A program made the position numbers and the translations under genes. Of a stretch of DNA of 64,000 nucleotides, positions 48,915 through 57,250 are shown piece after piece (positions within the stretch are counted from its first letter, which is position 1; each line of letters starts with the position of its first letter). The stretch comes from Rhizobiales bacterium 63-22 (GTDB taxonomy: Bacteria; Pseudomonadota; Alphaproteobacteria; Rhizobiales; Rhizobiaceae), in contig MKVZ01000004.1 of NCBI GenBank assembly GCA_001898995.1, positions 765,601 to 829,600 on the forward strand. The letters run 5' to 3'. The notes beneath the pieces were generated by a model. It was given only the letters and a program-made list of their open reading frames with translations, did no database searches and was not told where the DNA came from.

Positions 48915-50471
48915 CTATTTTTCTGCATGATCTTGTCCGAAAACCGGCTCCCACTTTTCGGGATCATGCAAGAGAGCGAGATCGCGGAACCAGCGCGCCA
49001 CCGGCTCCATCACCGGATGCGCCAGTACACGGCCAAGATAGTCGTGGATGCGTGGCAGATGTTTCAGATAATCCGGCTTGCCGTCGCGCTGGTCCAGCCG
49101 CACGAACAGCCCGAGAAGCTTGGCGTTGCGCTGCGCGCCCATGGCGGCATAGGCCATGCGGAATGCGGCCTCGTCAAAGGCGTGGTTTAGGAGGCGGCGT
49201 TCGTCGCAATATGCGGCGACAACGGCCTGCTCCAGCTCCGGCGTAATCGTCACGCGCGCGTCAAGCGCCAGCGAGGCGACGTCATAGGCGGCGGGGCCGA
49301 TCATCGCATCCTGAAAGTCGATGACGCCGATCCTGTCCTTGCCGTGAGCCTCCGGGAACCAGAACAGGTTCGGCGAATGGTAATCGCGCAGTAGCAGGCT
49401 TTTTTCCGCGCCGGCGACGGCTGCGATCACCGCATCCCACGCGGCTTCGTAAGCCTCCCTTTCCGCCTCGGTCAGCGGCCTGCCCATCATGCGCGGCGCA
49501 TACCACTGCCCGACGAGGCTGACCTCGATCATCATCGCATCGCGGTCGAAAGGCGCGATGACGTGATCGGGATGGCCCGGCACCGGGGCACGGTCCGGCC
49601 AGCGGACGCCATGGAGATGGGCAAGAAAGCGCCCCGCCGCCTGATAACGTTCGGCGACCGGCACACCGGCAGCGTCGCGTACGCCTTCCGTGCCGAGATT
49701 TTCGAGGATCAGGAAACCTGCATCAAGATCAGTGGCGCGCATCTGCGGTACACGGAAGCCGTGGCTGGCGAGCAACCCGTCAATGGCAGCGAAAGCGAGG
49801 ACGTTTTCCGCCAGATGCGCGATTTCCCTATAGGATTTGCCGTCGCGCAGCGGCGGATCGTAGGGCATGGCCGGCGCGTTCATCAGAATCTCGGCACCGT
49901 GGCTGCTTGTGATCGTCTCGTACTTGCGCGGAGAAGCATCGCCTTGCAGGTAGCGGCGCCCGGCATCGGTGCGGCCGTTCGCGTCGAGAAAGGCGCGGAT
50001 CGAAAGCGAACGCTCCAGCCGGGCGAGCGCATCCCGCGGCCCTTCGATCACGATGCGCCGTCCCGCCCCTTCATGGGTCAGCGTCACGGCGAAGGCTGCT
50101 TCCGGCAAAAAGCCAGCGCCGCGCTCCGGCCATTCCACCAGCGCGGCACCGCTCTCCAGAAATTCGGCGAGGCCCAGTTCGTCCAGTTCGTCAGCCGTCG
50201 AAATCCGATATAGATCGGCGTGGGCGACGGACAGGCGCAGCGCCTCGTAGGCCTGCACCAGCGTGAATGTCGGGCTCGGAACGTCCAGTTCCGCATCATC
50301 GGCGATCGCGCGGATCAGAGCACGGGCAAGCGCGGACTTACCCGCGCCGAGATCGCCCGAAAGCGTGACCAGATCTCCCTTTTGCAAAGCAAGCGCAAAA
50401 TCCTCGCCGAAACGCAGTGTGGCGGTCTCGTCGGGCAGGCTGAATTCAATTCGATAGTGTGAGACGCTCAT
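48915..50471 (-). CDS. TsaE-AmgK fusion protein
   Basis: A 518-residue two-domain protein. Residues 1-150 are TsaE, the ATPase of the complex that makes N6-threonylcarbamoyladenosine in tRNA; its Walker A is GDLGAGKSALAR and PSPTFTLVQAY is its family motif. Residues about 165-500 are an aminoglycoside-phosphotransferase-like AmgK that phosphorylates MurNAc (or GlcNAc) at C1, with LRDYHSPNLFW as the catalytic loop and GVIDFQDAMIGP as the metal Asp. Fusion of the two is known in this order. The last residues (HDPEKWEPVFGQDHA) are translated from a palindromic repeat. It lies 14 nt after divL. Confidence 0.92.
   Translation of the reverse strand: MSVSHYRIEFSLPDETATLRFGEDFALALQKGDLVTLSGDLGAGKSALARALIRAIADDAELDVPSPTFTLVQAYEALRLSVAHADLYRISTADELDELGLAEFLESGAALVEWPERGAGFLPEAAFAVTLTHEGAGRRIVIEGPRDALARLERSLSIRAFLDANGRTDAGRRYLQGDASPRKYETITSSHGAEILMNAPAMPYDPPLRDGKSYREIAHLAENVLAFAAIDGLLASHGFRVPQMRATDLDAGFLILENLGTEGVRDAAGVPVAERYQAAGRFLAHLHGVRWPDRAPVPGHPDHVIAPFDRDAMMIEVSLVGQWYAPRMMGRPLTEAEREAYEAAWDAVIAAVAGAEKSLLLRDYHSPNLFWFPEAHGKDRIGVIDFQDAMIGPAAYDVASLALDARVTITPELEQAVVAAYCDERRLLNHAFDEAAFRMAYAAMGAQRNAKLLGLFVRLDQRDGKPDYLKHLPRIHDYLGRVLAHPVMEPVARWFRDLALLHDPEKWEPVFGQDHAEK
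48924..48970. repeat. Palindromic repeat at the end of tsaE-amgK
   Basis: TGCATGATC-TTGT-CCGAAAACCGGCTCCCACTTTTCGG-GATCATGCA type inverted repeat. It is in frame and forms the C-terminal tail of the fusion protein. Related copies lie at 48130, 57208 and 59193. Confidence 0.85.
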
Positions 50472-50485
50472 GTGTCCCGTTTAAC

Positions 50486-53095
50486 TTATTCCGCTGCGGC
50501 GCGATAGCTGCGCGCCTCGGCGGGGAAGCGGCAGATGACGGTCGTCCCCCTGCCTGCGCCGGTCTCGACCTCGACCGTGCCGCCATGCAGTTCGACGAAG
50601 CTCTTGACGATGGCGAGGCCGAGGCCCGCCCCGCGCCGGCGTCCGCCGTTCGGATAGGACTGGAAGCGCTTGAACACCGTATCCAGCACCTCACGCGGCA
50701 TGCCGGGACCGTCGTCATGCACGGAAAAGACCACCTCGGACCCTTCCCGCGCCACATTGAGCGTGACGCTCGACCCTTCAGGCGCATAGTTGGCGGCGTT
50801 GGAGAGCAGGTTGAACAGCACCTGCCGCACACGGTTGGCGTCGGCCTTGAATATATCCGCATCGCTGGCGATATCGACGTCGAGGCCGATATCGTGATCG
50901 CGCAGGCGCTCACCGACACGCGCGGCGGCAGCGGAAACCGCCTCCACCACAGACACTTCGCCGATCTCAAGCTCCATGATGCCGGCATCGACGGTGGCGA
51001 GATCGAGAATATCGTTGACGATGGTGAGAAGCACCGAGGACGAGGTGCCGATATGATCGAGATATTCGAGCTGGCGCTCGTTGAGCGGCCCGAAGGCGGG
51101 CGATTGCAGCAGTTCGGTGAAGCCGATGATGTTGGTGAGCGGCGAGCGCAGTTCGTAGGAGACGTGCTGGACGAAATCGTTCCTGATCTGATCGGCCAGT
51201 TCCAGCGCCTCGTTCTTTTCCTTCAGCGCCCGCTCCACGCGCACCGTGTCGGTGACGTCGATGAAGGTCAGCATGGTCTGACCCTTGGGCAGCGGCACCA
51301 CGGCATAGGAGAGGATGGCACCGTCATCCAGTTCCACCTGCCCCATGCGGCCGTCGCGCTGGTCGAGGAAGCCGGTGACGGACGAGACGAGATCGTCCCA
51401 GATGCCGTCGCCGCCGCGCGCGTCGCAAAGCCGCGCGACGGTGGAAATATGGGTGCCCTCGGCCACCATCGCGGCGGGCAGCGACCAGAGTTCGGCAAAA
51501 GCCGGATTGGAGAGGCGCAGGCGTCCGTCGGCGCCGAACACCGCCACCGCCTCGGCCAGATGATCCAGCGTCTCGCCCTGTACCTTGATGAGCGTGTTGT
51601 AGCGGCCCTCAAGCTCGAGCTTCTCGGTCATGTTCTCGAAGAACCACGTCACGCCTCCCTGCGGATGCGGGTTGGCCACCACGCGCAGCGTGCGCGTGTC
51701 AGGCAGATGCCAGAGATGCTCCTGCGGTTCCACCGCACGATAGGCAGACAGAAGCTGGTCTTTCCATTTGCGCCATTCCGGCTGTTCGGCAAGCTTGCCT
51801 TCCGAGCGCAGGCGGTCGAGGAGCAGCGCGTTGCTCGGCCGCGTTTCCAGCCATGCCGTATCGAGCGACCAGAGCCGGGTGAAGGCCTGATTGAAGAATT
51901 GCAGCTTCATTTCGGGATCGAAGATCGCCACGGCGGTCGAAAGCTGGTCCAGCGTCTCGGCATGGCTCTTCAGCGTGCGGTTCAGTTCCTCGCGCACCTG
52001 CTCCATCTCGCTCAGGTCGAGGCCGAAACCGGCGGAACCGCCCTCGCCGCTGACATCGGTCACGTCGAAGATGCGGCGGTCGCCGTGTACGATCGCCGGC
52101 AGTTGCTCGTAGAGTTCCGGTTCGGCGAAGCGGTCGCGCGCAAGGCGCAGGCGCGCCTGCGCGCCGAAAAGCTCGCGCCCTTCCGCGATGGCCTGCGAGG
52201 CATCGGAGGCATCCACGGCACGCGCATAGGCGTCGTTGACCCATTCGATACGGCCATTGCCGTCGCGCAGCCAGACAGGCTGGGCGATCCGTTCCAGCAG
52301 ATGGCGCAGAAGCCCGATACGCGCCGACAATTCCTGATTGCGCGCTTCCAGCGCCGCGCGCTCGGCCTCGGCGCCCTGAAGGCTGACGAACCGGGCCACC
52401 GCAAGACCGCCGGACGTGCGGCCATGCACATCGAGCAGCGTGCCATTGCCCGTTTCCACGGTAAGATCGAAGGGGCGTGCCTCGTCGCGCAAGGCGGAAA
52501 TGGCGCGTTCCAGCGCCGTCACCGAATGCGGGCGCAGCCAGCGGCCGAAGGCGAGAAAGGCAGAACGGTCCTGCGGCGCACCGCAATCGTCGGACAGTTG
52601 ACCGACCACCTCGGCGCGCGCCTCGTAGCCGTTCCAGATCACGATGCGCTGGTCCTTGAGATTGAGCAGAGCCTCGTTTCGCTGCGCGGCGACGCCGAGA
52701 TCGGCGAGGCGGGAACGTAGCTCCCGGTTTTCTGCGGAAACACGGGAACGCTCGCGGATGAGCCAGCCCGCCGAAAGCAGCGCCGCGCCCATCACGCCCG
52801 CGAACATGGAAAACTGGATGACTTCCAGCGCGCCGATGCTGCCGCCGCCGAAGGGCAGATCGAGCCGCGCGCCGTGCGCTTCCTGTATCCCGGTTTGCGC
52901 CCATGCCGTTCCGCCAAGGAGAGCGAGGGTGGAAACCGATGCGGCCGCTTTCAGCGCAATTCGCAGCAGGGACCGCGCGCCGGAATGCTTCAGACGATGC
53001 GTCAAGCGGACAACCACGGCTACCCGCGCGCACCAATCCTGTCCCGCCCCGTCTTCTTGCGCCCCGTTTTTTTGCGCTATGCCTGCCTCCGGCAT
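50486..53095 (-). CDS. divL: DivL-like cell-cycle pseudo-histidine kinase (Tyr in place of His)
   Basis: An 869-residue protein. Two N-terminal hydrophobic segments (about 40-66 and 88-110) anchor it to the membrane; several PAS-type modules follow (about 255-620). The dimerisation helix reads HVSYELRSPLTNIIGF, so Tyr647 (codon at 51155-51157) stands where kinases have the phospho-acceptor His. The ATP-binding domain is intact (NLLSNAANYAPEG, DDGPGMP, RGAGLGLAIVK). A Tyr here is the hallmark of Caulobacter DivL, which senses DivK~P and controls CckA and hence CtrA. GGAGTAAAGGGAACC precedes ATG. It starts a run of genes down to addA. Confidence 0.88.
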   Translation of the reverse strand: MPEAGIAQKNGAQEDGAGQDWCARVAVVVRLTHRLKHSGARSLLRIALKAAASVSTLALLGGTAWAQTGIQEAHGARLDLPFGGGSIGALEVIQFSMFAGVMGAALLSAGWLIRERSRVSAENRELRSRLADLGVAAQRNEALLNLKDQRIVIWNGYEARAEVVGQLSDDCGAPQDRSAFLAFGRWLRPHSVTALERAISALRDEARPFDLTVETGNGTLLDVHGRTSGGLAVARFVSLQGAEAERAALEARNQELSARIGLLRHLLERIAQPVWLRDGNGRIEWVNDAYARAVDASDASQAIAEGRELFGAQARLRLARDRFAEPELYEQLPAIVHGDRRIFDVTDVSGEGGSAGFGLDLSEMEQVREELNRTLKSHAETLDQLSTAVAIFDPEMKLQFFNQAFTRLWSLDTAWLETRPSNALLLDRLRSEGKLAEQPEWRKWKDQLLSAYRAVEPQEHLWHLPDTRTLRVVANPHPQGGVTWFFENMTEKLELEGRYNTLIKVQGETLDHLAEAVAVFGADGRLRLSNPAFAELWSLPAAMVAEGTHISTVARLCDARGGDGIWDDLVSSVTGFLDQRDGRMGQVELDDGAILSYAVVPLPKGQTMLTFIDVTDTVRVERALKEKNEALELADQIRNDFVQHVSYELRSPLTNIIGFTELLQSPAFGPLNERQLEYLDHIGTSSSVLLTIVNDILDLATVDAGIMELEIGEVSVVEAVSAAAARVGERLRDHDIGLDVDIASDADIFKADANRVRQVLFNLLSNAANYAPEGSSVTLNVAREGSEVVFSVHDDGPGMPREVLDTVFKRFQSYPNGGRRRGAGLGLAIVKSFVELHGGTVEVETGAGRGTTVICRFPAEARSYRAAAE

Positions 53096-53324
53096 GGTTC
53101 CCTTTACTCCGCCGCCCCGGTTTCACGCGCTCCGCCACGGCACATGAAAACCGGCCAAATTCCAAGAACAGACCGGATCGCCGTCTTCCGCCGCGACCGG
53201 CAAAAAACGCACAACCCGAACACCCGACAAAACCCGTATTTGATCGCCATGCGCCTGCATGAGGCGCATCTGATTCGTCCCCACAATACCCTTACGGCGA
53301 ATCCGCGTGAAGCATGTCGTGCGC

Positions 53325-53362
53325 AAAAAGAAAGGCCGGACGGTTTGTCAACCGTCCGGCCT
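53325..53362 (-). terminator. Intrinsic terminator after ahcY
   Basis: Stem AGGCCGGACGGTT / AACCGTCCGGCCT with a 4-nt loop. On the minus strand it is followed by TTCTTTTT. It lies 30 nt after the ahcY stop. Confidence 0.9.
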
Positions 53363-53391
53363 CAACATGTAGTAGAATGCTTAACCGATCA

Positions 53392-54792
53392 TTAATAGCG
53401 GTAGTGATCGGACTTGTACGGGCCCTGCGGCGTCACGCCGATATAGGCGGCCTGTTCCTCCGAAAGCACGGTCAGCTTCGCGCCGAGCTTGTCCAGATGG
53501 AGCCGCGCGACCTTTTCGTCCAGATGCTTGGGCAGGATATAGACCTCGTTCTTGTAGGCCTCGGGGCGCGTGAAAAGCTCGATCTGCGCCAGAACCTGAT
53601 TGGTGAAGGAGGCCGACATGACGAAGCTCGGATGCCCGGTTGCGTTGCCCAGATTGAGCAGCCGGCCTTCCGACAGCAGGATGAGGCGCTTGCCGTCCGG
53701 GAACTCGATCAGGTCGACCTGCGGCTTGACGTTGGTCCATTTCAGGTTGCGCAGCGCCGCCACCTGAATCTCGTTGTCGAAATGGCCGATATTGCCGACG
53801 ATGCACATGTCCTTGAACTTGCGCATGTGGTCGAGCGTGATGACGTCCTTGTTGCCGGTCGTGGTGATGACGATATCGGCGGTGGGGGCGGCATCGTCGA
53901 GCGTCACGACCTCGAAGCCGTCCATGGCGGCCTGAAGGGCGCAGATCGGATCGACTTCCGTCACCTTCACGCGCGCGCCGGCGCCGGCGAGCGACTGGGC
54001 CGAGCCCTTGCCGACGTCGCCATAGCCGCAGACGACGGCGACCTTGCCGGCCATCATCACGTCAGTGCCGCGGCGGATGCCGTCGACCAGCGATTCCTTG
54101 CAGCCGTACTTGTTGTCGAATTTCGACTTGGTGACGCTGTCGTTGACGTTGATCGCCGGGAAGGGCAGGAGGCCCTTCTTCTGCAACTGGTAGAGACGGT
54201 TGACGCCGGTGGTGGTTTCTTCCGTCACGCCCTTGATGGCGTCGCGCTGTTTCGTGAAGAAACCGGGGGTGGCGGCCATGCGCTTCTTGATCTGCGCGAA
54301 CAGGACTTCCTCTTCCTCGCTATGCGGGTTGGTCAGCACATTTTCGCCCGCCTCCGCACGCGCACCCAGAAGGATATACATGGTGGCGTCGCCGCCATCG
54401 TCGAGGATCATGTTGGACGGCTCACCATCCGGCCACTGGAAGATCTGGTCGGTATAGGTCCAGTATTCCTCCAGCGTCTCGCCCTTGACGGCGAAGACCG
54501 GCGTGCCGGTCGCGGCGATCGCGGCGGCGGCATGATCCTGCGTCGAGAAGATGTTGCAAGAGGCCCAGCGCACATCGGCGCCGAGCACCTTGAGCGTCTC
54601 GATCAGAACCGCCGTCTGGATGGTCATGTGCAGCGAACCGGAAATGCGCGCGCCCTTGAGCGGCTTCGACTTGCCGAATTCGGCGCGGGCGGCCATCAGG
54701 CCCGGCATTTCGGTTTCGGCGATGTCGAGTTCCTTGCGGCCCCAATCGGCCAAGCCGAGGTCCTTGACGACAAAATCCTGCTTTGCGGTCAT
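53392..54792 (-). CDS. ahcY: S-adenosylhomocysteinase
   Basis: A 466-residue NAD-dependent enzyme that splits SAH to homocysteine and adenosine, keeping methylation going. The NAD site is [16 protein letters not shown], substrate residues lie in [15 protein letters not shown], and the C-terminal KSDHYRY closes over the neighbouring subunit. Length includes the roughly 40-residue insert common in proteobacteria. The start at 54792 has GGAGCACGTG upstream; the longer frame to 54804 is less likely. No recognisable SAH or SAM riboswitch fold was found in the 105 bp upstream. Confidence 0.97.
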   Translation of the reverse strand: MTAKQDFVVKDLGLADWGRKELDIAETEMPGLMAARAEFGKSKPLKGARISGSLHMTIQTAVLIETLKVLGADVRWASCNIFSTQDHAAAAIAATGTPVFAVKGETLEEYWTYTDQIFQWPDGEPSNMILDDGGDATMYILLGARAEAGENVLTNPHSEEEEVLFAQIKKRMAATPGFFTKQRDAIKGVTEETTTGVNRLYQLQKKGLLPFPAINVNDSVTKSKFDNKYGCKESLVDGIRRGTDVMMAGKVAVVCGYGDVGKGSAQSLAGAGARVKVTEVDPICALQAAMDGFEVVTLDDAAPTADIVITTTGNKDVITLDHMRKFKDMCIVGNIGHFDNEIQVAALRNLKWTNVKPQVDLIEFPDGKRLILLSEGRLLNLGNATGHPSFVMSASFTNQVLAQIELFTRPEAYKNEVYILPKHLDEKVARLHLDKLGAKLTVLSEEQAAYIGVTPQGPYKSDHYRY

Positions 54793-54897
54793 CACGTGCT
54801 CCAATCATTGGCGAAATAATCGGCCACCTGACTAGCAGAACAGCGCCGAAAGCACAATGTCACATAAACAAATCTTTATACGTGCATATAGGCTGCA

Positions 54898-55731
54898 TCA
54901 GCCGATAGCCGGATTCACCACGGCGAGCGGCAGGTTCACGCCCAGCCTTTCCAGCATCGCGCGGAAATCCGAAACCGGATAGGCGATGCTCTCGGAGACG
55001 AGCGCAACGGTGCGGCCGGTATATTCAGCCGCAGCGCGGGGAGGAGGAAGGTGCGCCACCACGTCGTCCGCAGGATCGAGAAACCGCCAGTCCGGGCGCG
55101 CTTCCTCGAAAAAGGGCCGCAGCCAGGGCAGATGCGTACTCGACAAGGTGAGCGTGTCGACCTGTGGAAATGCGGCGGCGACGCGATCGCAGAACTGCGC
55201 GACCTTCGCCGCCGTCTCTTGCGGCGCTTGGAGGAAAGCCCCGCTTTCCACCAGTTCCACCATGGGCGAGGCATTGACCAGCGCGACATTTTCCGGCCGG
55301 TCCGTCTGCGCGTGGACGAATGCCGCAAGTTCCGCGCTTTCGATCATCGAACGCACACCCATGATGGCGACCGCGCCGGTGCGGCTCGCCCCGAGCGCTT
55401 CGCGCAGCGGCGGAGCGACGCCATGGACGGGCACCGGGAAAGCGTCTTTCAAGGCATCCAGCACCATGATCGACGGCGCATTGGACGCGAGCACCACGGA
55501 GCAGGCGCCAAGGCCGATCAGGTAGTCGATGGTATCGCGCATGACGACCATCAATTCGCCGCGCGACTTCGCCCCGTAGGGAAAGCGCGCCCGATCGGCG
55601 AAATAGATGATGTCGCGCTGCGGCTGGCGGCGCCGGATACGCTCGACCAGCGCATAGGAGCCGATGCCGGCATCGAAAACCGCCACCGGATCGGTCAGTC
55701 CGTCAATGGAAGAAGGGAAACCGGTCAGCAT
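54898..55731 (-). CDS. Glutamate-racemase-family protein with both catalytic Cys replaced by Ser
   Basis: A 277-residue Asp/Glu racemase-fold protein. VAVFDAGIGSY matches the racemase DSGxGG start, but the two catalytic Cys of MurI are Ser here: Ser83 in LASNAPS (usual ACNTAS) and Ser198 in LSSTHLP (usual GCTHYP). A normal two-base cysteine racemisation is therefore unlikely. The gene overlaps HPr by 7 nt and ends the hprK-EIIA-HPr run, so it may be a regulator or a decoy-type enzyme. A true MurI must be elsewhere in the genome, because the cell needs D-glutamate. Confidence 0.75.
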   Translation of the reverse strand: MLTGFPSSIDGLTDPVAVFDAGIGSYALVERIRRRQPQRDIIYFADRARFPYGAKSRGELMVVMRDTIDYLIGLGACSVVLASNAPSIMVLDALKDAFPVPVHGVAPPLREALGASRTGAVAIMGVRSMIESAELAAFVHAQTDRPENVALVNASPMVELVESGAFLQAPQETAAKVAQFCDRVAAAFPQVDTLTLSSTHLPWLRPFFEEARPDWRFLDPADDVVAHLPPPRAAAEYTGRTVALVSESIAYPVSDFRAMLERLGVNLPLAVVNPAIG

Positions 55732-56039
55732 TCTTCGCCGAACTTGTCGGCGATCAGTGCCGCGAGCGCGTCGAGCACGGCTGCGGCCTGTACGCCGGAG
55801 GCGCTGACCTCGACACAGCAGCCGGGCGAGGCAGCCAGCATCATCAGCCCCATGATGGAGGTGCCGCCCACCGTCATGCCGTCCTTGGAGACGCGGACAT
55901 GGGCATCATAGCCATCCACGAGCTGGACGAATTTCGCGGAAGCGCGCGCATGCAGGCCGCGCTTGTTGACGATTTCCAGCGAGCGGGAGATGGCGGTGCC
56001 CGGATCGTATTCGCCGGTGACAGTAACGCTGGAATGCAT
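55725..56039 (-). CDS. ptsH: HPr phosphocarrier protein
   Basis: A 104-residue HPr. His30 in KRGLHARASAKFVQ is the site phosphorylated by enzyme I. Ser61 in GGTSIMGLMML corresponds to the Ser46 site that HprK phosphorylates. The first about 15 residues are an extension. It lies 3 nt after the EIIA gene. Together with HprK and EIIA-Man it forms the truncated, regulatory PTS typical of alphaproteobacteria. Confidence 0.95.
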   Translation of the reverse strand: MHSSVTVTGEYDPGTAISRSLEIVNKRGLHARASAKFVQLVDGYDAHVRVSKDGMTVGGTSIMGLMMLAASPGCCVEVSASGVQAAAVLDALAALIADKFGEEC

Positions 56040-56042
56040 GAA

Positions 56043-56444
56043 TTACTTTCCTGTCAGGACCTGACTCGCGACATTGATATATTTGCGGCCCGCCTCCTGC
56101 GCCTCGCGCAGCGCGGTCTTGATGTCGCTCCCGACACGAACACTGGAAAGCTTGATGAGCATCGGCAGGTTCAGCCCGGCTATAACCTCGACCCTGCCTT
56201 CCTCCATCACCGAAATCGCCAGATTGGACGGCGTTCCGCCGAACATGTCCGTCAGAATGATGACGCCGCCGCCGCCATCGGCGCGCCGGACCGCTTCGAC
56301 GATATCCCTCCGGCGCTGCTCCATATCGTCTTCGGCACCGATACAGACGGTTTCAAAATGGTTTTGCGGGCCGACGACATGCACGACTGCATGATGGAAC
56401 TCCTCGGCCAGCCTTCCGTGCGTCACAAGCACGAGTCCGATCAT
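56043..56444 (-). CDS. PTS EIIA component, mannose type
   Basis: A 133-residue EIIA-Man domain. LVLVTHGRLAEEF has His9 as the phosphorylation site, and ILTDMFGGTPSNLAI is the family signature. No EIIB/EIIC permease is adjacent, so its role is regulatory: it takes phosphate from HPr and reports on carbon or energy state. It is separated from hprK by 260 bp that contain an AT-rich part and probably its own promoter. Confidence 0.93.
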   Translation of the reverse strand: MIGLVLVTHGRLAEEFHHAVVHVVGPQNHFETVCIGAEDDMEQRRRDIVEAVRRADGGGGVIILTDMFGGTPSNLAISVMEEGRVEVIAGLNLPMLIKLSSVRVGSDIKTALREAQEAGRKYINVASQVLTGK

Positions 56445-56704
56445 ACTCTAAAAGCTCCCGTCCCGTGCCCGCCCTGTCGGAGAAACGGACGGCACATGCT
56501 CTTCTGCCGAAGCATCGAATATCCGATACCCGGACCGGAACCCTGCCCGGCGAGTTGTGCATCTTGGCAGGGCAAATCCCGATAGCAAGTGAAAAATCTC
56601 CAAATCGCCTTGAAAAAAGCAAAATGCCGCAGCGCCATGTAAAATTCACCGATTCGAAACAAATTTGATCTTTTCCGCGTTCTTTCGTGCCGCATATCGT
56701 GCCG

Positions 56705-57187
56705 TCAACCGGCCGGCGGCGACCATGGCGTGCCGAACAATGTGGCCTCGACGGCGCGCGAAAGCGCATTGGAATCGCCGTTTTCCGAGAGGGCCGGCAG
56801 GAGAAGGCGAAGGACTTCCATCCCATCGAACCGCCATGTGCCGCCGCCCGGATAACGCTCGGCCTCGTCACGCCCCACCAGCATCACCACCAGATCGAGC
56901 GGCGTCTCCGCCACGAAAGGAATGCGGAACAGCCCGGCGCCGCGCACCTCCACCCCGCCGGCAAGGCGCGGCGGCACGCTCGCCACCAGCTTTCCGCCCG
57001 TCACGCGCAGCAATGTGCGGTCGTCGGCCACCAGAAAGGCGTCCTCGCGACGCAGGTGCGCGCGCTCCAGCAGGACCAGCGCCAGTTCGCTCTTGCCCGC
57101 GCCGGAAGGTCCGAGAATCATCACGCCCCGGCCCCGCAACTGCACGGTCGTGGCGTGCAGACCGCTCTTTTTCGTTTCCGGCGTCAT
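56705..57187 (-). CDS. hprK: HPr kinase/phosphorylase, short alphaproteobacterial form
   Basis: A 160-residue C-terminal HprK domain only. Walker A GPSGAGKSELA is at residues 26-33 and VADDRTLLRV follows. The Firmicute N-terminal domain is absent, as usual for alphaproteobacteria. It phosphorylates and dephosphorylates a Ser of HPr. I chose ATG at 57187, preceded by AGGTCGAGAC; a start at 57208 would fall in the palindromic repeat. Next to BvrS/BvrR in the same direction. Confidence 0.93.
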   Translation of the reverse strand: MTPETKKSGLHATTVQLRGRGVMILGPSGAGKSELALVLLERAHLRREDAFLVADDRTLLRVTGGKLVASVPPRLAGGVEVRGAGLFRIPFVAETPLDLVVMLVGRDEAERYPGGGTWRFDGMEVLRLLLPALSENGDSNALSRAVEATLFGTPWSPPAG

Positions 57188-57207
57188 GTCTCGACCTTTT
57201 TTTCGCA

Positions 57208-57250
57208 CATGATCTTATCCGAAAACCGATTCTCACTTTTCGGGATCATG
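57208..57250. repeat. Palindromic repeat between chvG and hprK
   Basis: CATGATC-TTAT-CCGAAAACCG-ATTCTCACTTTTCGG-GATCATG. It holds the TGA stop codon of chvG (57246-57248). Confidence 0.85.

Noticed and set aside
50459..52720. A 753-codon plus-strand frame opposite divL.
   Set aside because: Antisense shadow of divL with no ribosome site or family features.
54793..54897. A possible SAH or SAM riboswitch before ahcY.
   Set aside because: The 105-bp leader lacks a recognisable conserved core or strong stem set. A covariance-model search would be decisive.
56441..56695. An 84-codon minus-strand frame in the gap between hprK and the EIIA gene.
   Set aside because: No ribosome site, composition unlike neighbouring proteins, and the stretch is better explained as a promoter region.
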